A stretch of 17,300 nt of DNA, taken from contig DATJYV010000037.1 of the NCBI GenBank assembly GCA_035499415.1, forward strand, positions 1-17,300. Reading direction: 5' to 3'. Shown here piece after piece: positions 1 to 7,548 of this stretch. The notes beneath the pieces were generated by a model, which saw only the letters and a program-made list of their open reading frames with translations, was not told the DNA's origin and ran no database searches. Positions within the stretch are counted from its first letter, which is position 1. Every line of letters begins with the position of its first letter. Both the position numbers and the translations under genes were made by a program. Origin of the DNA: DATJYV01 sp035499415 (lineage in GTDB: Bacteria; Bacteroidota; Ignavibacteria; UBA10030).

Positions 1-2
1 AG

Positions 3-1397
3 TCAGATATTAATCGCTGCTCCAAACGCCTCTCCCGCGGCTTCCATGATTCCCTCCGAAAGCGTCGGGTGCGCGTGCATGGTGTTGAAAATCTCCTCCC
101 ACGTCGTTTCGAGCGCTTTCGCCATTCCCAATTCTGCGATCAGCTCGGTCGCATCGGCGCCGACAATGTGCGCTCCAAGCAATTCTCCGTACTTCTCGTC
201 GAACACGAGCTTCATTGTCCCAACGGTCTCTCCCGTCGCAACAGATTTTCCCAGTGGCCTGTATGGAAATCTTCCAACCTTCACTTTGTATCCCTTGGCG
301 ATCGCGGCCTCCTCCGTCATTCCGACGCTTGCGACTTGAGGAATGCAGTACGTGCAACTCGGAACGTTGTTCTTGTCGATTCCGTGCTTCGCCTTTCCGT
401 TGAGATGGTCGGCTGCGACCATCCCTTCATGCGAGGCAACATGAGCCAGAAGCGGAGGGCCGGCAACGTCGCCAATCGCGTAGACTCCCGCTACATTCGT
501 CTGCATGAACTCATTGACGACAACGAAACCCCGGTCGACTTTCACGCCGATCGATTCCAGGCCGATATTTTCCACATTTCCCTGAACTCCAACCGCCATC
601 AACGCAATGTCCCCCTTGACGTCGGTCTTCCCTTCTTTTGTCGAAACGGTCACGACGACATCTTTATCCACCTTCACCCCTTCCACTTTGGCGGCCGTGA
701 GAATTTCGATCCCCATCTTCTTCAGACTCGATTCAAGAATTTTCGTGATCTCTTTGTCCTCAATCGGGAGAATGCTCGGCATCATCTCGACAACCGTGAC
801 CTTCGTTCCGAGGGAACCGTAGAAATATGCGAATTCGATTCCGATCGCCCCTCCGCCGATGACAACGAGGGCTTTGGGGAGCTCGGGAAGAATCATCGCT
901 TCCGTGCTGCTCACTATTTTCTTCCTGTCGATCGTCACGCCGGGAATTGACCTCGCCCTTGCTCCCGTCGCAAGTATGATACTTTTGGTGTTGACCGTGT
1001 CCGTCACCTTTCCCCCATTGCTCACTTCAATCTTGTTCTTCGAGACGATTTTCCCGCTTCCGGGCACGACCTCGATTTTATTTTTCTTCATGAGGTATTC
1101 CACCCCCTTCGACTGACGATCGGCCACGTCCCGACTCCTCTGAATGATTTTCGAGAAATCGAACTTCACGTCCTTCGAAGTGATACCGAACTCCTCCGAC
1201 TTCTTGAAGAGATTGAACACTTCGGCGCTCTTGAGCAGCGCTTTGGAAGGAATGCAGCCCCAATTCAGGCAGATTCCCCCGAGACGGTCGCGCTCGATAA
1301 TACCAACCTTTTTCCCGCCTTGAGCCGCACGAATGGCGGCGACGTATCCGCCCGGACCGCTGCCAATTACCGTAACGTCGAATTGTTTCTCAGCCAT
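3..1397 (-). CDS. lpdA: Dihydrolipoyl dehydrogenase (E3)
   Basis: FAD flavoprotein that reoxidises the dihydrolipoyl groups of 2-oxoacid dehydrogenase complexes or the glycine cleavage system with NAD+. The 464-residue length is normal for the family. Visible motifs in order: FAD-binding GSGPGGY (12-18), redox-active disulfide GGICLNWGC (C43 and C48), NAD-binding GGGAIGIEFA near 180, the second FAD motif YAIGDVAG near 308, and the C-terminal HAHPTLSE with the catalytic His443/Glu448 pair. The ATG is preceded by AAAGG six bases upstream. The gene is divergent from smpB and its stop lies at the window edge, so any downstream partners are outside. No E1, E2 or gcv gene is visible, so which complex it serves cannot be told. 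Family assignment is firm. Confidence 0.96.
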   Translation of the reverse strand: MAEKQFDVTVIGSGPGGYVAAIRAAQGGKKVGIIERDRLGGICLNWGCIPSKALLKSAEVFNLFKKSEEFGITSKDVKFDFSKIIQRSRDVADRQSKGVEYLMKKNKIEVVPGSGKIVSKNKIEVSNGGKVTDTVNTKSIILATGARARSIPGVTIDRKKIVSSTEAMILPELPKALVVIGGGAIGIEFAYFYGSLGTKVTVVEMMPSILPIEDKEITKILESSLKKMGIEILTAAKVEGVKVDKDVVVTVSTKEGKTDVKGDIALMAVGVQGNVENIGLESIGVKVDRGFVVVNEFMQTNVAGVYAIGDVAGPPLLAHVASHEGMVAADHLNGKAKHGIDKNNVPSCTYCIPQVASVGMTEEAAIAKGYKVKVGRFPYRPLGKSVATGETVGTMKLVFDEKYGELLGAHIVGADATELIAELGMAKALETTWEEIFNTMHAHPTLSEGIMEAAGEAFGAAINI

Positions 1398-1461
1398 TGA
1401 ATGCCTTTCGGATACTCAGTTTGGCAATTTCGCGCGTCGTAGAAATGCGAAAAAGCGTGAT

Positions 1462-1490
1462 AATATAGTCATAACAGCCCTGAAAGGCAA
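1462..1490 (-). promoter_or_regulatory. Promoter of lpdA
   Basis: On the minus strand TTGCCT (1490-1485) and TATATT (1467-1462) are separated by exactly 17 bases, ending about 65 bases before the lpdA ATG. Read as a Bacteroidota promoter it is TTTG, 20 bases, TATATTAT, close to the TTTG/TAnnTTTG consensus. No transcript evidence is available; assignment is by consensus and position. Confidence 0.5.
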
Positions 1491-1518
1491 AGCGCCCCCC
1501 CTCCGATCATCTTAGAAT

Positions 1519-1658
1519 CGGACGCCCAGTATTCTCCCACACACCGGCGAGTCCGCGTGGGTAGGTGCTGAGCTCTTCGAGCTGAACATCGTTACGGGCG
1601 CCGTGAAGCAAAATTTCTTCGCTCAGGGACTGCCGGAATATTCACATCGGCCCGTCCG
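1519..1658 (-). ncRNA. Structured RNA candidate, 6S-like
   Basis: This part of the 316-bp lpdA/smpB gap (1398-1713) has no credible ORF but strong self-complementarity. Bases 1653-1658 pair with 1519-1524 (6 bp closing stem). Sixteen adjacent bases, 1621-1636, are all pairable: 1627-1636 with 1544-1554 (10 bp, one bulged base at 1549) and 1621-1626 with 1568-1573 (6 bp). Small hairpins lie inside (AGCTC-TTC-GAGCT; ACGG-CGC-CCGT). Read on the minus strand the 5' arm contains GGCAGTCCCTGAGC, close to the E. coli 6S RNA stretch GCCAGTCCCCTGAGC that serves as pRNA template, and a GATGT lies upstream as in 6S. The span of about 140 nt is shorter than typical 6S (about 180-190), and no clear promoter or U-tract terminator is seen. 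Strand and family are inferences. Confidence 0.42.
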
Positions 1659-1663
1659 CTTGT

Positions 1664-1692
1664 TTGATTCTTGTCCACTTTTCCTTTAAGTT
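1664..1692 (+). promoter_or_regulatory. Possible promoter of smpB
   Basis: TTGATT (1664-1669) and TAAGTT (1687-1692) are separated by 17 bases. This would start transcription about 15 bases before the smpB ATG, giving a very short leader. There is no Shine-Dalgarno-like sequence in front of smpB, which fits a short leader but is weak evidence. The match to the -10 consensus is poor. Confidence 0.28.
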
Positions 1693-1713
1693 AGGTTCAA
1701 ATTTTTTTGCGGC

Positions 1714-2178
1714 ATGGCCGAGAGCGAACAACGCCTCATCGTTTCGAATCGGAAGGCGCGACACAACTATCAGATCGTCGAAACGCTCGAAGCCGGAATC
1801 GTCCTGCGCGGCACCGAGGTCAAGTCCCTCCGCCGCGGAAACGCCAACCTTCTCGACAGTTACGCGCTCATCAAGGGCGGAGAAGTGTGGCTGCTCGGGA
1901 TGCACATCAGCCCGTACGAGCAGGGGAACCGCAATAACCACGATCCGCTCAGGACGCGGAAACTTCTCATCCAGAAGAAACAGATTCGCAAACTCCTTTC
2001 GCGCGTGGCAGAAAAAGGTCTCGCCCTCATTCCCCTCTCCATCTACTTCAAAGGACCGTACGCAAAAGTGGAACTCGCCGTTGCCCGCGGAAAAAAGAGT
2101 TATGACAAGCGTGAGGCGATCAAGGAGCGCGATGCGCGCCGGCAGGTTGCCCGCAGTATGAAAAGGAGTCTGACCTAG
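1714..2178 (+). CDS. smpB: SsrA-binding protein SmpB
   Basis: Small RNA-binding protein that escorts tmRNA to ribosomes stalled on broken mRNAs (trans-translation). The 154-residue length is typical. Hallmarks visible: N-terminal NRKARHNY, the core ETLEAGIVLRGTEVKSLR and NLLDSYALIKGGEVWL, the HISPYEQGNRNNHDPLRTRKLL segment, and a basic C-terminal tail (KKSYDKREAIKERDARR) of the kind that enters the decoding centre. The ATG start gives the family's normal N-terminus, although no clear ribosome-binding site precedes it. tyrS follows three bases after the TAG, so the two are almost certainly co-transcribed. No tmRNA gene was found in the window. Confidence 0.96.
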   Translation: MAESEQRLIVSNRKARHNYQIVETLEAGIVLRGTEVKSLRRGNANLLDSYALIKGGEVWLLGMHISPYEQGNRNNHDPLRTRKLLIQKKQIRKLLSRVAEKGLALIPLSIYFKGPYAKVELAVARGKKSYDKREAIKERDARRQVARSMKRSLT

Positions 2179-2181
2179 AAA

Positions 2182-3399
2182 TTGTTCCCTCCGCTCAACG
2201 AACAGATGGACGTTATCAAGCGGGGCGTCTCCGAAATAATCCCGGAAGACGACCTCGTGAAGAAACTCGAGACGTCCATCAAATCACAGAAGCCCCTCAA
2301 CATCAAGCTCGGATGCGACCCGAGCCGGCCCGACCTTCACCTCGGCCATTCCGTCGTCCTCCGAAAACTGCGCCAGTTTCAGGATCTGGGACATCAGGCA
2401 GTACTGATCATCGGGGATTTCACCGGGATGATCGGCGATCCGTCGGGAAGAAACAAAACCCGGCCTTCCCTTTCACTCGATGAAACACGAAGATTCGGAC
2501 AGACGTACTTCGAGCAGGCGACGAGAATTTTGTCCGCTCAGCGGATCACGATGTTCTATAATTCGGAATGGCTGGGCAAGATGGCGTTCGCCGATGTCGT
2601 GCGATTGGCGAGCAAGTTTACCGTCGCGAGAATGCTCGAGCGCGACGATTTCACCATGCGGTTTAAGGCGGGCGAACCGATCAGTCTGCACGAGATGCTC
2701 TACCCGCTGGCCCAGGCCATGGACTCCGTCGCCATTCATTCGGACGTCGAGCTGGGCGGCACGGACCAGAAATTCAACCTCCTCGTCGGCCGCGATATCC
2801 AGCGTGAATACGGGCAGCCCGCGCAGGTGATCCTGACGATGCCCATCCTGCCCGGCACCGACGGTGTGGAGAAGATGAGCAAGTCCCTCGACAATTATAT
2901 CGGCATCAGTGAGAGTCCGAAGGAAATTTACGGGAAGACGCTTCGAATACCCGACACGCTGATCTACACGTACTTCGAGCTGACGACGGACGTGTCGGGC
3001 AAGGAATTGGGAAAGATCAAGGTTGAGATGAAGGATACGAAGGTGAATCCGCGTGATATCAAAAGGAAGCTCGCGCGAACGCTCGTGACATTGTATCATT
3101 CCGCCGGGGCGGCTCAGAAGGCGGAAGAGGAATTCGACCGCATATTCATCGAAAAGCAGGTCCCCGATTCGGTGGATGCGTTCACGCTGAAAACGTCCAA
3201 CGGCGCGATGACAATTTCGGACCTGATGGTGGAGACGAAGCTCGCGTCATCCAAAGGCGACGCGCGGCGGTTGATCGAGCAGGGCGGCGTTACGGTTGAC
3301 GGAGCGCGCGTAGCGGCGTACAACGACCCGCTTCCGAAGAAGGAAGAGTTCATCCTGAAGGTCGGGAAAAGGAAATTCCTCAAAATCGTAAAATCCTGA
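2182..3399 (+). CDS. tyrS: Tyrosine--tRNA ligase
   Basis: Class I aminoacyl-tRNA synthetase charging tRNA-Tyr. 405 residues. The Rossmann core carries the HIGH-type signature HLGH (53-56), GDFTGMIGDPSGR (78-90), the tyrosine-pocket segments YPLAQAMD (174-181) and GGTDQKFN (192-199), and the KMSKS loop (231-235). An S4 RNA-binding domain forms the C-terminus (roughly 338-403, with LASSKGDARRLIEQGGVTVDG). The start is TTG: it gives the expected N-terminus MFPPLNEQMDVIKRG, while the next in-frame ATG (2206) would remove conserved residues. An AGGAG inside the end of smpB (2164-2168) is the only ribosome-binding candidate and is spaced somewhat long (13 bases). No T-box leader is present; expression appears coupled to smpB. 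Confidence 0.96.
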   Translation: MFPPLNEQMDVIKRGVSEIIPEDDLVKKLETSIKSQKPLNIKLGCDPSRPDLHLGHSVVLRKLRQFQDLGHQAVLIIGDFTGMIGDPSGRNKTRPSLSLDETRRFGQTYFEQATRILSAQRITMFYNSEWLGKMAFADVVRLASKFTVARMLERDDFTMRFKAGEPISLHEMLYPLAQAMDSVAIHSDVELGGTDQKFNLLVGRDIQREYGQPAQVILTMPILPGTDGVEKMSKSLDNYIGISESPKEIYGKTLRIPDTLIYTYFELTTDVSGKELGKIKVEMKDTKVNPRDIKRKLARTLVTLYHSAGAAQKAEEEFDRIFIEKQVPDSVDAFTLKTSNGAMTISDLMVETKLASSKGDARRLIEQGGVTVDGARVAAYNDPLPKKEEFILKVGKRKFLKIVKS

Positions 3400-3444
3400 A
3401 GCGAAAAGCAAACCCTCCCCACAACAAAAATCGGAGATACGAAA

Positions 3445-3990
3445 TTGTTCGTCCCCACGAAAATGTTTTTTACGAAAGGCGTCGGAAGACACAAGGACTA
3501 TCTTCAGTCGTTCGAGCTGGCGTTGCGGGATGCCGGAATCGAGAAGTGCAACATCGTCACGGTCTCGAGCATCTATCCGCCGGGCTGTAAACGGATTCCG
3601 AAAGACGAGGGGCTGAAGTTTCTTCAGGCCGGGGGAATCACGTTTTGCGTCATGGCGCGCAACGCGACGAACGAGCCCAACCGGCTCATCGCGGCATCCA
3701 TCGGCGTCGCCCAGCCAAGCGACGAGACGCAGTACGGCTATCTTTCGGAGCATCATCCCTACGGGGAAACAGACGAACGGGCGGGCGACTATGCGGAGGA
3801 CCTCGCGGCGACGATGCTGGCGACGACGCTCGGCGTGCAGTTCGATTCAAACACGGCGTGGGACGAACGGGAAAAGATTTTCAAGATGTCGGGGAAGATC
3901 ATCCGCACCTTCAATATTACTCAGTCGGCCGAGGGGGACAAGAACGGCCTGTGGACGACCGTGATCGCGTCGGCCGTACTCATTCCGTAG
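3445..3990 (+). CDS. pdaD: Pyruvoyl-dependent arginine decarboxylase
   Basis: Converts arginine to agmatine, the first step of an arginine-derived polyamine route. The 181-residue proenzyme is the usual size of the PvlArgDC family first known from archaea. The self-cleavage site is visible as VSSIYPPG: cleavage between Ser41 and Ser42 would turn Ser42 into the pyruvoyl cofactor at the N-terminus of the larger chain. Glu102 in GYLSEHH is the likely catalytic acid by family comparison (inferred). The start is TTG, supported by GGAG eight bases upstream (3433-3436) and by the conserved N-terminal VPTKMFFTKGVGRHKD. The gene lies 45 bp after tyrS in the same direction and is convergent with rsmI, 47 bp beyond its stop; no terminator hairpin is evident there. 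No agmatinase or agmatine deiminase gene is in the window. Confidence 0.93.
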   Translation: MFVPTKMFFTKGVGRHKDYLQSFELALRDAGIEKCNIVTVSSIYPPGCKRIPKDEGLKFLQAGGITFCVMARNATNEPNRLIAASIGVAQPSDETQYGYLSEHHPYGETDERAGDYAEDLAATMLATTLGVQFDSNTAWDEREKIFKMSGKIIRTFNITQSAEGDKNGLWTTVIASAVLIP

Positions 3991-4037
3991 CGCGCAGTTC
4001 TCCCGGAAGCAGGACACCGCTCCGACCGTCCGGCACC

Positions 4038-4718
4038 TCAGTCCGCGGCCCCTTCGACGACAATAACAAATTCGGCCTTCTTCTCGTCCTTCAGGAAGCG
4101 TTGATAGAGTTCGCCGGAAGTCCCGTGGACGATCTCTTCGGTCGGCAGCGTGAGGTCGAACGCCACGCACATCCTCCTTCCGCTTCCAATGGTCTCCGAG
4201 ATGTCCCTCACCACCTGAATCAGCCGGTACGGCGTGTCCATGAAGACCATCGTGCGCGACTCCCGGCGCAAGAGTTGGAGCTCGCGGATCCGTCTTTCGC
4301 GCTTGGGCGAAAGAAATCCGTAGAACATGAAACGGTCGAGTGAAAAGCCGGAGACGATGAGTGCGGGGAGGAGCGATGATGCTCCGGGGACGGGGACAAT
4401 TTTGATCCCTTCCTGAATGGCGCGTTGAACCAGCGATTGGCCCGGGTCGGAGAAGACCGGCGTTCCTGCGTCTGAGATCAGTCCTACCGATTTCCCCTCT
4501 TTGAGTTTCGCGATAATAACCTGGGTTGCCGCCGACTCGTTGTGCTCATTGAGACTTTCGAGCGGCTTTTCGATGCCGAAGTGGCTGAGCAATCTTCCCC
4601 CTTCCTTCCGTTCCTCAAAGACCACGACGTCGACTTCCCTGAGAATCCGCAGTGCGCGGAACGTCATGTCCTCGGGGTTTCCGATCGGCGTCGCGACGAG
4701 ATACAGGGTACCGGCCAT
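4038..4718 (-). CDS. rsmI: RsmI-like 16S rRNA 2'-O-methyltransferase
   Basis: Member of the tetrapyrrole-methylase (class III SAM methyltransferase) fold. RsmI proteins 2'-O-methylate C1402 of 16S rRNA. Family motifs present: GTLYLVATPIGNPEDMTFRAL at the N-terminus, NEHNE, the SAM-site segment GLISDAGTPVFSDPG, VPGASSLLPAL, and the C-terminal LPTEEIVHGT. It has 226 residues against roughly 280 for typical RsmI and seems to lack the C-terminal helical domain. The usual AEDTR motif is replaced by FEERKEG. It may therefore be a short RsmI paralogue with another RNA target. The ATG directly abuts the TGA of the upstream permease gene (no gap), so translation is probably coupled. Fold firm, exact target less so. 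Confidence 0.85.
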   Translation of the reverse strand: MAGTLYLVATPIGNPEDMTFRALRILREVDVVVFEERKEGGRLLSHFGIEKPLESLNEHNESAATQVIIAKLKEGKSVGLISDAGTPVFSDPGQSLVQRAIQEGIKIVPVPGASSLLPALIVSGFSLDRFMFYGFLSPKRERRIRELQLLRRESRTMVFMDTPYRLIQVVRDISETIGSGRRMCVAFDLTLPTEEIVHGTSGELYQRFLKDEKKAEFVIVVEGAAD

Positions 4719-5999
4719 TCAAACGCCGGATGTGGGGGATTCGACCGCGCGGAGTGACGGGCTGCGCCGCCGATTCTCCCAATCGCGCACGAAGAGAATG
4801 ATGAGTGCCGTGGAGGGGACGGCAATCAGCAAGCCGACGAACCCGAGAAAGTACATGAAGACGAGGAGCGAAAGGATGATGAGGAGCGGATGGACCCCGA
4901 CCTTCCTGCCGACGATGCGCGGCGAGAGGAAAACGAGTTCGATGATGTGAAGTACCCAGATGGACGCGAGGGAAATGACCACTTTGGGAACAATGGGAGG
5001 TTCGCTGAACGTCGCGACGATCATGGCAACGATCATGAGCATGATCAGGCCGAAATACGGCACGAGGTCGAACAGCGCCGCAAGCAGGCCGAGGAGGAGC
5101 GCGTATTTGATCTCGAAAATCGAAAAAAGCACGGATACGGCGATACCCTGGAGGAGCGCGACGGTGATGGCGCCGCGCAGATACCGGCCGATCAGGTCGT
5201 CGGCCTGATCCATGTACTCTCCCACCTGGTCGCGAATCCTGCGCGGGAAGAGCATGCGGAACCGATGACTGATCTTCGGAAAATCCGCAAGAATGTAGAA
5301 CGTGAGGAACGGGACGAGGATGATATAAAAGACTTGCGTCAGAAGGCCGGAGATGCTGCTCACGAGGGTCACGATTGCAGACAGGAGGCCCTTTAGAATG
5401 TCTTCAACCTTCGGCGTCAACTGGTTGGAGACCAGATTTTTTACTTCTTCGGGCGAGACACCGTAGCGCTGGAGGAGGCGGGCGAAATTACTGTCTCCGA
5501 TGGAATTCCGGAAATCGGCGATGATGTGCGTAATGGTGTCGAGCACTCCCTCAAATTGTGAAAGCGCGACCGGCAGGACGAAAAAGAGAATGAGCGAGAT
5601 ACCGGTGATGAACAGGAGGATGAGGACGAGCGAGCTCACCCATCGTGGTATCCGGAATCGTTCGAGAGCATCGACCGCCGGCGTCATGACGTACGCAAAT
5701 ATCAGCGAGACGATGAAGGGAGCCAGGATGTTCGAGATGGAGTGAAGGAACCAGAGCGAGAACAGAATAATCGACAGCCACATGACGTTCCTCGCGAGCA
5801 TGTAGCGTCGCAGGGGATAGAGGATGAAGAGAATCGCCCCAAGGACAAGAAACGGGGAAAGGATTGACTGGATGGTGTAAATAAGCACGAGGACGAGGAG
5901 GACGCCACCGACGAGGAGCACCACTTCGATGCGCCCGAGGGACGCAAAGAGTGAATCCCAGGGAAGGTCCCTCTCAACTTTTCGACGACGAGCCGCCAT
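4719..5999 (-). CDS. AI-2E/PerM-family membrane transporter
   Basis: Polytopic inner-membrane protein of the AI-2E transporter (PerM/YdiK/TqsA) family. Members have been linked to autoinducer-2 export, ion/proton antiport or unknown substrates, so the substrate cannot be named. With the chosen start it has 426 residues. It has about eight hydrophobic segments in the family's layout: two pairs at the N-terminus, a soluble amphipathic middle region with SPEEVKNLVSNQL, then the C-terminal half with the hallmark LFDLVPYFG and SPRIVGRKVGVHPLL motifs. The ATG at 5999 is preferred over an in-frame start at 6044: AAGAAGG lies six bases before it, and the longer form would overlap dut by 71 bp rather than 26. 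The final codon abuts rsmI. Confidence 0.87.
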   Translation of the reverse strand: MAARRRKVERDLPWDSLFASLGRIEVVLLVGGVLLVLVLIYTIQSILSPFLVLGAILFILYPLRRYMLARNVMWLSIILFSLWFLHSISNILAPFIVSLIFAYVMTPAVDALERFRIPRWVSSLVLILLFITGISLILFFVLPVALSQFEGVLDTITHIIADFRNSIGDSNFARLLQRYGVSPEEVKNLVSNQLTPKVEDILKGLLSAIVTLVSSISGLLTQVFYIILVPFLTFYILADFPKISHRFRMLFPRRIRDQVGEYMDQADDLIGRYLRGAITVALLQGIAVSVLFSIFEIKYALLLGLLAALFDLVPYFGLIMLMIVAMIVATFSEPPIVPKVVISLASIWVLHIIELVFLSPRIVGRKVGVHPLLIILSLLVFMYFLGFVGLLIAVPSTALIILFVRDWENRRRSPSLRAVESPTSGV

Positions 6000-6468
6000 G
6001 CGATGCCTTCTTGTTAATTCCCGTGTGGCCAAACCCTCCGTCACCCCGGACCGATTCCTTCAGTGATTTCACTTCATCCCACTGAACACGTTCGTATCTG
6101 CTGACAACCATCTGTGCAATCCGGTCTCCGCGATGAATCGTGAACGGGTCGGAGCCGAGGTTGGTCAGTACGATCTTGATTTCGCCGCGATAATCGGAAT
6201 CGATCGTGCCGGGAGAGTTCAGGAGCGTGATACCGTGTCGGATGGCCAATCCGCTTCGAGGACGGACTTGGGCCTCAAAGCCGGGTGCAAGCTCGATTGC
6301 GAATCCGGTCGGAACGAGCACGGTCTGTCCCGGCATGACCCGGAGGTCTTCGGACACGGCGGCGCAGATGTCCATGCCCGACGCCCCCTCGGTCGCATAC
6401 GACGGAAGCGGAAGGTCGCGGAATTGGAGGTTTACCCGGGAAATCCGAACTGATGGATGCTCGCCCAC
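5974..6468 (-). CDS. dut: dUTP diphosphatase (dUTPase)
   Basis: Trimeric dUTPase hydrolysing dUTP to dUMP and pyrophosphate, keeping uracil out of DNA and supplying dUMP for thymidylate synthesis. All five family motifs are readable in 164 residues: ATEGASGMD (25-33), RPRSGLA (69-75), the catalytic-Asp motif PGTIDSDYRGE (Asp90), RGDRIAQ (113-119) and the C-terminal closing arm RGDGGFGHTG (141-150). The start is GTG, which puts the first motif at its normal distance; no ATG competes. No strong Shine-Dalgarno is seen. A promoter-like site lies about 70 bp upstream in the 115-bp gap after gnd. The 3' end overlaps the start of the AI-2E-family gene by 26 bp. Confidence 0.96.
   Translation of the reverse strand: MGEHPSVRISRVNLQFRDLPLPSYATEGASGMDICAAVSEDLRVMPGQTVLVPTGFAIELAPGFEAQVRPRSGLAIRHGITLLNSPGTIDSDYRGEIKIVLTNLGSDPFTIHRGDRIAQMVVSRYERVQWDEVKSLKESVRGDGGFGHTGINKKASHGGSSSKS
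6006..6012 (-). promoter_or_regulatory. Ribosome-binding site fixing the PerM start
   Basis: On the minus strand AAGAAGG is followed by six bases and then the ATG at 5999. It lies inside the 3' end of dut, which supports translational coupling and the shorter PerM-family start. Confidence 0.6.
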
Positions 6469-6535
6469 AGAATTCTATTTGCTGGCAGGTCTCGGGGAAG
6501 TGAGATTCATGAAGCGTTCGATGGAGCGCCGGTCA

Positions 6536-6564
6536 AATATACGACGGGGTTGTCACCCAATCAA
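6536..6564 (-). promoter_or_regulatory. Promoter of dut-perM-rsmI
   Basis: On the minus strand TTGATT (6564-6559), a 17-base spacer, then TATATT (6541-6536). The -10 extends to TATATTTG, an exact TAnnTTTG match, with 20 bases back to the TTG; this satisfies both E. coli-type and Bacteroidota-type consensus. It lies in the largest gap (115 bp) of the minus-strand gene run and would give a leader of about 60 bases. It marks the likely break between sugar genes and housekeeping genes. Confidence 0.55.
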
Positions 6565-6583
6565 TACGTCTTTACACTCGGCC

Positions 6584-7489
6584 TTACCTGGACTTGACCG
6601 CGTGGCCGCCGAATTTCTGCCTCATCGCCGCGAGGAGCTTGTCTGCGAAAGAATCCGAGACACGTGAGCGGAATCGCTGGATTAGTGAAAGGGTGATGAT
6701 CGGAGCCGGGACATCGAGCTCGACCGCTTCTGCGACCGTCCAACGTCCCTCGCCGGAGTCCGAAACGTACGGCGCTATTGATTCGAGCGTCGGGTTCTCT
6801 TTGAGCGCATCCGACGTCAGGTCGAGAAGCCAGGAACGGACGACGCTTCCAGACCGCCAGATTTCCGCAATCTGCTGAAGGTTCAAGTTGAATTCCTTTT
6901 TCTTTTCCAGGATTGCAAATCCCTCGGCGTACGCCTGCATCAAACCATATTCGATTCCGTTGTGAATCATTTTTACGAAGTGTCCCGCCCCGCCGGGGCC
7001 GACATGCCCCCATCCGCGCGAAGGTCCGGGAGCGAGCGTCTCGAATATGGGCCGGAGTTTCTCCACTACTCCTTTCTCACCGCCGATCATCATGCTGTAT
7101 CCTTCCTTCAATCCCCAGACCCCTCCGCTCGTTCCCACATCCACATACTCAAATCCCATCTGTTTCACCCTCGTTCCCCGATCCATCGTCTCTTTGTAAT
7201 TCGAATTGCCGCCGTCGATGATGACCGCGCCGCGCTCGAGTTTCGTCGAAAGCTCGTCGATCGTCTCATCGACCGGTTTGCCGGATGGGACCATGATCCA
7301 GACGATCCGCATCGGCTCGAGTTTGCCTGCCAGTTCCGCAGGCGAGTTCGCAGGTGTCGCACCTTTCCCTGCAACCGCCCGGACCGCTTCCTCACTCCGG
7401 TCGTACGCAACGACTTGATGCCCTCCCCGGATAAGTCGTTCCGACATGTTCGCTCCCATTCGCCCTAATCCAACCATTCCGATCTTCAT
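6584..7489 (-). CDS. gnd: 6-phosphogluconate dehydrogenase, decarboxylating (short form)
   Basis: Oxidises 6-phosphogluconate to ribulose 5-phosphate and CO2. This is the short (about 300-residue) version, often NAD+-preferring and called GndA/YqeC, rather than the 470-residue NADP+ enzyme. Motifs: Rossmann GLGRMG (7-12), VPSGKPVDETI, IIDGGNSNYKET, the substrate-binding VGTSGGVWGL, and the catalytic segment HFVKMIHNGIEYGLMQAYAEGF with Lys and Asn in place. A second possible start three codons upstream (7498) would sit only two bases from AGGAG; the 7489 start has an 11-base spacing and the common MKIGMVGLGRMG beginning, so I chose it with moderate certainty. It lies 59 bp after kdgK in the sugar cluster, suggesting a gluconate branch; no gluconate kinase is in the window. 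Confidence 0.92.
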   Translation of the reverse strand: MKIGMVGLGRMGANMSERLIRGGHQVVAYDRSEEAVRAVAGKGATPANSPAELAGKLEPMRIVWIMVPSGKPVDETIDELSTKLERGAVIIDGGNSNYKETMDRGTRVKQMGFEYVDVGTSGGVWGLKEGYSMMIGGEKGVVEKLRPIFETLAPGPSRGWGHVGPGGAGHFVKMIHNGIEYGLMQAYAEGFAILEKKKEFNLNLQQIAEIWRSGSVVRSWLLDLTSDALKENPTLESIAPYVSDSGEGRWTVAEAVELDVPAPIITLSLIQRFRSRVSDSFADKLLAAMRQKFGGHAVKSR

Positions 7490-7548
7490 CTGAGGCATCG
7501 CTCCTGTTCTTCGTTCGGGATTTTCTGATTCATGACACCGGGATTTTT

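Noticed and set aside
1519..1658. 5S rRNA or tmRNA in the lpdA/smpB gap
   Set aside because: GTGTGGGAGAATACTGGGCG recalls the 3' part of 5S rRNA, but the 5S 5' half and loop sequences are missing. tmRNA is excluded because there is no tRNA-like end, no tag frame, and the span is too short.
3991..4037. Bidirectional terminator between the convergent pdaD and rsmI genes
   Set aside because: The 47 bases show no GC-rich hairpin followed by a T-run on either strand.
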